Made by a program: the position numbers and the translations under genes. From the NCBI GenBank assembly GCA_019802505.1, contig JAFMOC010000017.1, forward strand, positions 1,058,501-1,122,500: a stretch of 64,000 bases of DNA, in the 5' to 3' direction. This DNA comes from Corydoras sp. C115. Lineage: Eukaryota > Chordata > Actinopteri > Siluriformes > Callichthyidae. The notes beneath the pieces are model-generated. The model did not search any database. It saw only the letters and a list, made by a program, of their open reading frames with translations, and was not told where the DNA came from. Shown here piece by piece: positions 55,077 to 64,000 of the stretch; within the stretch, counting starts at the first letter, position 1, and each line of letters begins with the position of its first letter.

Positions 55077-55943
55077 TGTCCCTCTGACTCTCTGCCTCAG
55101 AATTGGGCTAGCTTGTGCTGTAGCCTCAGTAAAACAGACAGAGCTTGATCTCTATTCCGGCTCACTGGTGGACCATAGGAGGGAACAGACGACTGACCCT
55201 TTGAGCTGCATGCTTTTTAAGAAAAAGGAGCACGTGGGTTCAGCTTCCTCTGGCTGCATAACATTCGACTGTTGTAAATAATTTTGGAAATCATTATTTC
55301 CTGTTACTCATATATATTCTTCCTCGTTTCTTTGTCTTAAAGCTCTCACTCAGTGTTTACATGTCGAGGATTTTCTTACTGTTGGATACTTTTATAAGAG
55401 CAAACTTTCAATACAAACTTTGAAATACAGCTGCGCGTGTTCTCTGTACCGCGCATGTCAGGTCGCCGAAACGTTTTATCACATGTGCATGGTGTCAAGT
55501 ACCAGCCAGCTCCAACGTGTGATGCATGTTGGCTATGTTCCACCTACTCTACTTTATTTTACTTTCCTTCTTTTCTCCCCAACGTTTGTGAGTGTATTTG
55601 CGTGGGTGGGTCTGTTTGAGTGGGTGCCGTAAAGTTCGTCTTCTGTGTCGAAACTTCAGCAGCAGCTCTCAAACTGGATTTGAGACTATGAGCCCAGTGG
55701 TCAAAAACACAAAACCATTATTTTTTCCTTCATCTCTTTTTGTTCAGACTTCATGTGAGTGGTACCGGTTTATAAACTTCAAATGTTAACAACCCACAAT
55801 ATACAGCTGATTATATTAATTAAATATAATGCCAATTCCACACTGAAATCTATCGCACAAAATTCCAGTTACCGCCATGCAATGCTGCAGAAAGCAATGC
55901 AAAATACAGAATGAGCTTTAAGCCAACACTTTTCGAAGAAAAA

Positions 55944-55944
<1 letters not shown>

Positions 55945-56016
<72 letters not shown>
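55945..56016. repeat. (AT)n microsatellite in presumed 3' UTR
   Basis: About 36 AT units. A perfect AT run of this length can fold on itself in RNA. Confidence 0.95.
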
Positions 56017-56018
<2 letters not shown>

Positions 56019-57336
56019 AACTGAACAATATATATATAAACTGAACCTGTCACCATTAAAAGAAAAGTATTAAAACTGAATAACTAACATATTGTCTTCC
56101 ATTTTAAAATGTATTTCTACATTTAAAAACCTGCCACCTACCCAGGAAAATCAGTTGGACCATTTCCCACCTCAGCATGTTTTATAAAAGCTCTCAGTGT
56201 GCACCTTTTATTTTTGCATTTACTTAACCTTCCCAATCCGTAATGCCTTAGTTTAATTATTATAGTGAATGCACTATAATGTGTTGTATAAATACAGTTT
56301 AAAACTGAGAATATCCTTTAGTATCGACTACTAAAGACGTCTTTTTTTGTTGTCAAAAAAAATTAGACCCAAAACATGAAAAAATAACTACACCTATTAA
56401 TTATAATTGGTGTAAATTTAAAAGATATTTTTTGCTTAAACATAAAATTTTGGGCTGCAAATTTCTAACATTTACAAACTCATAACCCCAAAATATTTAT
56501 GTGTAAACAGCATTAACATGATTTAACATTTTTTTTGCTTATTGTCTGTTGTGTCATTGATAAAGCAACTGAGAAGTCGCTGATTGTGACATTACAACTA
56601 AAGCACCTCGTCATGTCAGCCCTTGTCTTCCCAAAAATGATACCAGCAATGACCTAAAATCTTTCGTGTTCATTTAAATAGTGACAAAAATTATTTGTGT
56701 TCTATGATTAGTCTGTAAAAAATGTCAACAAAACTTGATTTATAAATTTTCAGCCTGTAGCCCATAAAATATTTTATTATTAAAGCCCACTGGGAAAAGT
56801 ATGAAACATGTACAATGATGCTGCACAGTGTACAGATGTACACAAACTATTACACAGTTTTGTATGTTTCCTTTATGCCTTCATCCCCATCAATAACAGT
56901 ATGTTGATCTAAAAAATGACATATTTTTGTATTACAAATTGATCATAATCATTACACTCCCAACTTAATGATTCAACAATTGTAAACTTTACAAAGTCAG
57001 TGACCTTAGAACTAATTTTTTTTTTAAGTTTTTAATGTTTTTAAGGCAGCACTGGTGAGGTTTATTATGGATCACCTTTAAATTCTGAATGACACGCTGG
57101 CTTTCATACAGAAAAAAATACATAAGGTAAATAGATTTAAAAGATGAGGTTTGAAACATACATTACAGGGTATAAAAAATGTTTTTAAAATGTTGTAAAA
57201 CATTGTACACAAACTGGAAAACGGGTGTGTTCTTCTGAATTAAAGCAACCAATGTATCTGTAAGCGAACTGCTTAGTGTACAGTTCAGTATGCTGCACAA
57301 TTCCTATTATATTATTAGAATACATGTTAAGATAAG

Positions 57337-57426
57337 TTTGGCACGGTTGTGTAGTGGTCAGAGCATCCGCCCTTCAGCGCTAGGTATCCAGGATCAAATT
57401 CTGATTTGGGTGGAGTGTCCATGTTA
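57337..57426 (+). mobile_element. V-SINE-like head fragment
   Basis: The tRNA-like head (ggcacggttgtgtagtggtc) and the beginning of the V-domain, within the presumed cpne8 3' UTR. Confidence 0.55.
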
Positions 57427-58893
57427 TTTTTATCCAATATACCTATTTAAAGCATTCATCAGTTGGCCTCATCTAACTCAACTAATGTTAAACAATTCAA
57501 GCGATCTAAGGTCCTTACTTTGTTTTGACTGTCAGTGTAATTTATGCTCAATAGTTTTCTTAAGTTGTGCCAAAGAATTAGTTCTGTAAGCATAGCTGAA
57601 GCCCAGAACTGATAGCAGGCCCTCAGTTGAGACCAACATAAAGCACTTGTTACCCAAGATTCAGACATTTGACCAGAAATATAGTACAAAATAATTATAA
57701 TTTAATATTCATAGTGCATCTTAAAATCTAAACTGCATTATTATTAAGGTAACAAGTTATAATTATTGTTTGAAAATTGAAGCCAGTGCTGAGATTAAGA
57801 TGAAATGGCCTCAGTTCTGACTCTTATGTAAGAGGCAAAATATGTAGCAGATCAAACCAGTTAGGAACGAAATCATGACCTCAAGGTTTAACTGGATAGT
57901 TTTCCTTTTTGTGCTTTAGTCACAGACTTTAATGTAGTAAAGTGTAGCAAGTGAGATTATTTGGTGTCCAGGTTCCCTGTTCTTTCATGTAGCTTGCTGC
58001 TGCTATGTGTGCAGATATCGTCTCATTTTCTCACTCGCAGTAGTAAAACAAATTTAAGTTGTTGATCTGCCTTTTACTAAAATCAGGAATTTGTACAGTG
58101 AAAACAAATTACTAAAATAAAAGGACAGTTCACAAAAAGACAGTTCATTATTTATAAGGGAAACACTGAGAGTTCGGATTAATACTGTGTGTTCCTTGTG
58201 ATTGAGTGTAGGTGTGTGGGTAGGGGTGTGTGTGTTGGGGTGGTGGGGTGTGAATGCAAACATCACGTGTACTTGGCAGCTCTCCGTGCTCATCAACTTT
58301 GTTTTTGCAACACCACAGCTTTGCCAAGACTGAACATAAAAGCATGCACATCAGTGTGTGGTGTATGTGTTTGGGCGGGGGGGCGGGTTTGGGGTGGGTG
58401 GGGAACTGATGGTCCATTGCCAGGTATCATCAGAGGGATACATGTGATTGCGTTCACATGAACTCTTGTTTACTGAAGAAAGATATCCAAATATTATATT
58501 GTATGCTCGTTAAATCTAATTATAAGGTGCACTATGTTTGCATGTACAGTTTTACAGGGGATGCACTACTTTTCTTTTTGTTATTGATATGTTTGTGTTT
58601 TTAGGGGGAAAAAATATTGAAAATATCTGTGCAAGACTGCCTTAATCTCTCACTGAATTCTTGGATTCGTGCAATGCCTTCAAATATGAATTGTTCTATA
58701 TTTTGTGTTTGGTGTACAATTGCTTTCTAGTGTGTATATTCTATTTGCACAACTTCATGTATGGAAACAATTGTCATAATGTACTTTTTTGAAAAATCAG
58801 TATTTAATAAGAGAAAGCATGATTGCTGTACTGATTGTCTAGTAAATCTGTATGACTAAATGATTATTTCTGTATGAAAATTATTGCTTTTTA

Positions 58894-58899
58894 AATAAA
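58894..58899 (+). promoter_or_regulatory. candidate polyadenylation signal AATAAA
   Basis: A canonical hexamer follows several hundred bases of repeat-free AT-rich sequence 4.1 kb after the cpne8 stop. It is the best candidate for the distal cpne8 mRNA end; cleavage would fall around 58910-58925. Confidence 0.45.
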
Positions 58900-59196
58900 A
58901 ATTCTTATTAAAGACATCAAACCACAATGTTTTTAAGTTACCTGTTTCTTAGGAAAACAGAACAACTATATGCCCTCATAAAAACGGTTGCCATAACTAC
59001 TATAATCCCTCAAAAACAGTAACAAGTTTTGATTTTAGGCATTTAATTAACGCTTTTATTGTTGACATATGTTCTTATCACCGAATATTTTCCCCTGCCC
59101 AAACACGCACTCCGTCAATCACCGTCAACTAAATATATTATAATAAACCGCTGCCAACAAGTTGTGTAACCGTTTTTTTGTTTTTTGTTCCGCTAT

Positions 59197-59553
59197 TCAT
59201 TCATTCATTCATTCATTATCTCCCGCTTTATCCTCTATTGGGGTCACTGTGGGGTTCCCCATGCCCATCCAGGGGAGAACGTCTCGGGCGCTGGGCAGAT
59301 AGACCCAGGACAGGCTGCCAATCCATCGCTGGGCACACACTCACACACACACACACACACTTTATATGGGGCAATTTTGAGAATTCAATTGACTTGATCC
59401 ATGTTTTTGGACTGTGGGAGGAAACCGGAGAACCCGGAGGAAACCCACGCAGACACGGGGAGAACATGGAAACTCAACCCAGATGAGGATTCGAACCGGG
59501 AATCCCTAGCGCTGAGAGGAGAACGTGCTAACCACTAAGCCACCGTGCCGCCC
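59197..59553 (-). mobile_element. V-SINE-like element, full length
   Basis: An antisense copy with flanks ttgttccgctat (59185-59196) and ttgttccgttat (59554-59565), matching at 11 of 12 positions. Confidence 0.93.
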
Positions 59554-59639
59554 TTGTTCCGTTATAACAACTTTAATCTCATAAACCCGCATGGGTTTAA
59601 TCTCAAATGCACTACTTGCATTTACTTTAGTGCACTACA

Positions 59640-59791
59640 TAGTGAAGACGGGGCGTTGGTTTATTACACTTCATTTAGTGCACTTTGTAGTTTGGTAACG
59701 TTATTGAAATGCGTCCTGGCAGCAGAAGTAAACACTGACGCCGCGTGTTGGGTTCCTTTCGACATAAAGCAGTTTTTTAAAAGACTGAGAA
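59640..59791 (+). promoter_or_regulatory. small CpG cluster, possible promoter
   Basis: Around eight CpG dinucleotides fall in about 130 bp (for example gacggggcg, gtaacgtt, gacgccgcgtg), in an otherwise CpG-poor AT-rich neighbourhood. It lies just upstream of an ATG with a consensus donor. Confidence 0.3.
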
Positions 59792-59845
59792 ATGTACACA
59801 CTGCCTGAAAAGAAGCCAAACTGGACAAAGAAACCAAGAAGTAGC
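59792..59845 (+). CDS. candidate first coding exon of an unrecognised gene
   Basis: An ATG with G at -3 opens 18 codons, MYTLPEKKPNWTKKPRSS, ending in phase 0 at a perfect gtaagt donor. I do not recognise the protein. Support comes from the CpG cluster upstream and from open stretches downstream in compatible phase at 61712 and 63109. A chance ORF beside a SINE is the main alternative. Confidence 0.3.
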
Positions 59846-60112
59846 GTAAGTTTTAAATACAGACTATTAAATTAAAAATAAAGCAGATATTTTAGACAGA
59901 CTGTTTTATTACGTAATTCATGGTGTCAATAATTATGACGTAATTCATTCGTTATTATGACGAATAACTTCTGAATTAGTGAACAGCATCAGTGGACAGT
60001 GGGCGTCTGTTGTTTTGTTATATTGTTGTTGTGCAGATTTACCTTTCAGGTGTGTGATCTACTTCCTCTCACCTTTTCTACCTGCAGCAGTTCATTTGCT
60101 GACGATGTTATT

Positions 60113-60474
60113 CATTCATTCATTCATTCATTCATTATCTTCCGCTTTATCCTCTATTAGGGTCACGGTGGGGTTCCCCATGCCCATCCAAGGGAGAACG
60201 TCTCGGGCGCTGGGCAGATAGACCCAGGACAGGGCGCCAATCCATCGCTGGGCACACACTCACTCACTCACTCATACACACTCTATATGGGGCAATTTGG
60301 AGAACTCAATTGACTTGATCCATGTTTTTGGACTGTGGGAGGAAACCGGAGAACCCGGAGGAAACCCACGCGGACACGGGGAGAACATGGAAACTCCACC
60401 CAGATGGGGATTTGAACCGGGAATCCCCAGCGCTGAGAGGCGAACGTGCTAACCACTAAGCCACCGTGCCGCCC
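60113..60474 (-). mobile_element. V-SINE-like element, full length
   Basis: An antisense copy with long tcat tail repeats. Flanks share gatgttat within imperfect gctga-type repeats. Confidence 0.9.
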
Positions 60475-60706
60475 TGCTGATGTTATATATCTGATATTTT
60501 GTAATAGATATTTAATACATACGATGAAGTATTAATTAAAAATTAAATAGGTAGCAGGCTACTAATAGGGCAGTAATAGACTAATTGTTAATTTACCGTG
60601 GAAACCAGTATGGATGCTTCTTTATTTGAACTATACAATAGGTATAAGCAGCTTCTGCTAATCTGTAATATAGGGATTATATTTGGTTTTAGAATACCAT
60701 TACATT

Positions 60707-60845
60707 TACAATTCCAGACCGTAGTCCATCTCTTTGTGTTCTACAATACATACTGTTTACGTCCCCTTAACTTTGTTCTCTAATGGTCAGGACCACATTA
60801 CCACCACAGAGCAGGGATTATTTGGTTGCTGCATTTTGTAGCTGT
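60707..60845 (+). mobile_element. Tc1-type MITE internal fragment
   Basis: Matches acaattccagaccgtagtcc, tggtcaggaccacatt and agagcagggattatttgg. Confidence 0.6.
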
Positions 60846-60960
60846 AAGTGTTTGTTCTAATTCTGCTTTCTGTCTCATGATTTTGAAGTCAATTTTTACC
60901 AAGTACAGTCCCCTTATCTCACTGTTCTCCAGTGTTTAATTACAAAACTGTAAAGCAACA

Positions 60961-61289
60961 AGGCGGCACGGTGCCTTAGTGGTTAGCACGTTCGCCTCTC
61001 AGCGCTAGGGATTCCCGGTTCGAATCCCCATCTGGGTGGAGTTTCCATGTTCTCCCCGTGTCCGTGTGGGTTTCCTCCGGGTTCTCCGGTTTCCTCCCAC
61101 AGTCCAAAAACATGGATCAAGTTAATTGAGTTCTCTAAATTGCCCCATAGTGAGTGTGTACCCAGCGATGGATTGGCGCCCTGTCCTGGGTCTATCTGCC
61201 CAGCGCCCGAGACGTTCTCCCCTTGATGGGCATGGGGAACCCCCCGCGACCCTAATAGAGGATAAAGCGGGAGATAATGAATGAATGAA
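60961..61289 (+). mobile_element. V-SINE-like element, full length, young
   Basis: A sense copy with a perfect 12-bp target-site duplication tgtaaagcaaca (60949-60960 and 61290-61301). Confidence 0.94.
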
Positions 61290-61711
61290 TGTAAAGCAAC
61301 ATGTTTATCACACTTATAGCTGCTCTTTTTTTACACATGGGCTCAACTGGAATGGCACTTGCACCTGTCAAAATCCTGTTATGGTACCGTGTTTTTATTG
61401 ACACATACACATCCTTAACATAATGACCAGAATGATTCTGGTTTACAGGACCTGTGAAAGATCATTGTATGTTGTTTATTGTTCGAGAGAATAGCACCAA
61501 GTTCAGTTAAGAACTTCACAAGACTAAAAACACTAACCTCTAACTGACTCCTGTTTCCCTCTTGTGTATGTATTGATCCTGTTTTAGATATTTAAAGAAC
61601 GTAGGGTTTATTATTTTCTCGTCCCTTCTCCTCCTCTCCCCTCAACACTGGATTGAATGCCCACGATAAGTAATTACTGTTTTCTGTACTACTGTGACAC
61701 TCTAATTGCAG

Positions 61712-61784
61712 AAAAACATTGACTCGCTGGCTCCAATTACATGTGCTGAGAGTGACCTGTCAGTTGGGAAACGGAGGGTCACTG
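61712..61784 (+). CDS. candidate second exon of the unrecognised gene
   Basis: After the acceptor ctctaattgcag the phase-0 frame reads KNIDSLAPITCAESDLSVGK then RRVT. It ends with a leftover G before gtaccc, or earlier at 61777 before gtcact. Neither donor is strong. Confidence 0.22.
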
Positions 61785-62183
61785 GTACCCTTCCTTCCTC
61801 CCTCGCATCCTTTATGGGTTTTTAGGAAAAGTTTTGATTTAATTAATAGTTTCCCCGTTATGCTATATTTAACACCCTTTAATTTCACGCCGTCTCACAT
61901 ACTTATTAAATTTCTATATGGTGCTTAACATTAAACATCCAACATGTGAGTCGTCCATCTAAATGATTCCGGCGTGAGCCGATGACCTCTTACTCTGATT
62001 CTGCAATTGATTTGATCACAGCCAGTAAATTAGTTTCACCTTAAAGTGTGATTGACCCTTGCGTTCAGTGGCCCACAGATACTTATTAGACAAACTGTCC
62101 ACCGAGATTGATGTCTCCAGGTCGGGAACCCCAGTATTTAACTTTGTACCTCAGTTATATAAGTTTATGTTTATTTATATATA

Positions 62184-62395
62184 AGTATCAGTCCAAAGGT
62201 TGGACATGCCACCACTTGTGTAATTTCCACTTTCCTCCACTTACCCATATAGATGGACTTTGTAGTTTTACAATTACAGAGGTCAGGACCATTACAGGAC
62301 AAGAATACTTTGGATGGTGGATTGTGTATTGTGTATTTCTGCAGTGACACTGATGGATTTAGTGTAGCAGTGCTGCTGTAGTTTCATTTAAATCA
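62184..62395 (+). mobile_element. Tc1-type MITE left half
   Basis: Starts with a decayed terminus (tatcagtccaaaggttggac). It continues with the family interior to tagtgtagcagtgctgctgt. A further piece with cctatcccagcagcgtcac lies at about 62475-62550. Confidence 0.65.
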
Positions 62396-63108
62396 TTTCA
62401 TTTCGAATACAATTTAAAAAGGACAACTTTAATGAAAAGTTCTACTGCAGAGCTGTATGCCCTTTACTTTGTTCACCACAGAGCAGGGATTATTTGATTG
62501 GATTGCATTGCAGGAAACTTGCATTATTCCTATCCCAGCAGCGTCACTAAGGTGTTTTAAATATTATTGCACTGGCATTAATAATGTCTTCCAACCTCTT
62601 TATATTGCCAGTTTGAGCTTCCTAAATCTATTTGTATCCTTCTCGAGCTTTCCATTGATGTGGTTTTGTAAATACTGTGATGAGATTATATTTATAAAAT
62701 CAGAAAAAAAAATCTTTCACACAAATATGAACATGCACAGCTCATCTGTAAAAAGATAGAAGTACAGCTGATCTGAGCATCTGCATCTTAAAATACAGAT
62801 GGGTTCCTTATCCACAAGGATCGGTGCTTTTATTAAAGCAGAGAGAGGAATAAAAAAAGTATTAGGGAAGAAATGAAAAATTGTAATTTTATGTCCACGG
62901 AAAGAAACCACTCCCTAATCTTGTTCTGATTTGTCTGACTGAGCTCTAATACGCCAGGTCGTGAGGAACTGTTATGAAACTGTATTGTATCTAGTCTCCG
63001 TTAGAACATCCTAATACAGATGCATACAGGGTCTAAAAGTTAAAATCCATGAAATATATCAGCGTGTTATTACTACAGTTACAGATAATACTTTAATGTC
63101 TGTTTTAG

Positions 63109-63251
63109 TCGGCTTCAGAGTCAAACTGCCTCCATTGTGTCTCAGCCTACCTCCAAATGACTACACTAAACAGAAGACAGCTTCTGAGTGGGAGAGGGGA
63201 CCCAAAACGACTCTCAAGTGCATTTTGTTCATTATACTGACGAGTAAATGA
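63109..63251 (+). CDS. candidate last exon of the unrecognised gene
   Basis: After tctgttttag, and with the leftover G from 61784 giving Val, the frame reads GFRVKLPPLCLSLPPNDYTK, QKTASEWERGPKTTLK and ten more codons to TGA. The stretch may be shorter if a donor is used inside it. No family is recognised. Confidence 0.18.
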
Positions 63252-63584
63252 TTCATTCTCTGCCCACACAGTTGCTGAAACTTTAATGCATGGCAAAGAA
63301 GGTCAACCTGCACTGACTGTGTCTGGGAAACTGAAGGCTTCTTTAAATCCAGATTTATGTATATGAATACACAAAGCTATTAAACATTGTGTACAAACGA
63401 CAGTCTATTTTAGGAAACTGAAGTTTTACTGGTGGATCTTATGTAATGGATGTTAATTAGTTTATAATCTGAAACTAACTAAAGTAGTTAATTTTTTATA
63501 ACTTGCTGTGATGGTGATTATTTAATGTGTATGATGTGGAATACGGAGTTCTAAAATGTTCACATTTCCACTTTAAGATCTTTT

Positions 63585-63690
63585 AGGTGTGTGGAGTTTC
63601 CATGTTCTCCCCATATCTGTGTAGGATTTATCAGAATTTTCCGGTTTCCTCCCACTAAATTGTCCCCATCTGAAGTGGCACTATATATAG
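63585..63690 (+). mobile_element. V-SINE-like V-domain fragment
   Basis: The V-domain is readable (tggagtttccatgttctcc, ccggtttcctcccac), then it runs into a GT microsatellite. Confidence 0.6.
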
Positions 63691-64000
63691 TGTTTGTGTG
63701 TGTGTGTACTGTATGTGTGTGTGTGTGTTTTTATGTGTGTGTAGGGTTCTATAGTTCAGTATTACAGAGTTCCAGCAGTTACGAATCTCCCAGAAGCTGA
63801 TTGGCACATCATGAGACAACATTCAAAAGCTGGACGGTCAGGTCATTTCCTCACCAGGGCGCTGGCACTGACTGAAAGTGTCAGATCGAGAGACCCTTTC
63901 CAAATCCTGGCCCAATGTCTGATTTGTAAAAGTGTGGCAGCCAGAGAAAAGAAGTGAGGCAGAATAATAAAGACAGTGGCATGTGCTTCGTGTCTCATGA

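Larger units (their letters stand above)
54826..58918 (+). other. cpne8: probable cpne8 3' UTR
   Basis: No further acceptor-linked coding sequence was seen after the stop. The stretch has a long TC run, an AT run, one old V-SINE fragment (57337-57426) and otherwise unique AT-rich sequence. It ends in an mRNA-like tail with AATAAA at 58894-58899. An earlier AATAAA near 56015 and one near 58115 are alternatives, so the true end could be shorter. Confidence 0.5.
58919..64000. other. downstream flank of cpne8
   Basis: It holds three V-SINEs (59197, 60113, 60961), MITE pieces (60707, 62184), a V-SINE fragment with a GT run (63585-63740) and the candidate exons listed separately. 62600-63100 and 63260-63580 show nothing recognisable. 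Confidence 0.6.

Noticed and set aside
62475..62550. Possible exon ETCIIPIPAASLR after an attgcag site
   Set aside because: The sequence is the inverted MITE interior (cctatcccagcagcgtcac), so the open frame is repeat-derived.

Overview
The window is vertebrate, almost certainly teleost, genomic DNA. It is AT-rich and intron-dominated, with many long dinucleotide tracts and no prokaryote-style gene packing. It also carries fish-type repeats: tRNA-headed V-SINE-like elements related to zebrafish DANA and carp HAmo, Tc1/mariner and hAT MITEs, and worn LINE remains. The MITE and SINE set resembles what I know from otophysan fishes (catfish, characins, carps), but I cannot fix the species.

One gene is certain: the copine-8 orthologue (cpne8) on the + strand. 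Nineteen coding exons, with matching phases and GT-AG borders, run from 12943 to 54825. They encode 531 residues: most of C2A, all of C2B, a lysine-rich linker, the copine/vWA domain and the C-terminal tail. The first coding exon (roughly 33 residues in the family) was not found and probably lies upstream, so 1-12942 is probably intron 1. The 3' UTR probably runs to about 58.9 kb, where an AATAAA sits in an mRNA-like AT-rich end.

Most of the remainder is intron filled with repeats. About twelve full or nearly full V-SINE-like copies are present, several with target-site duplications of 11-14 bp, plus many old fragments. At least ten pieces belong to one Tc1-type MITE family. There are two hAT MITEs with 8-bp duplications, a Tc1 transposase remnant and a LINE C-terminal remnant. 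Microsatellites are frequent.

The most notable observation is a V-SINE inserted antisense exactly at the 5' splice site of cpne8 exon 19. Its target-site duplication copied the donor, so two identical CAG|GTACA sites now lie 232 bp apart. Use of the distal one would add 16 codons and a stop, removing the last coding exon. Downstream of cpne8, a small CpG cluster, an ATG with a consensus donor and two further open stretches in compatible phase (59.6-63.3 kb) hint at the start of an unrecognised gene; this is speculative.
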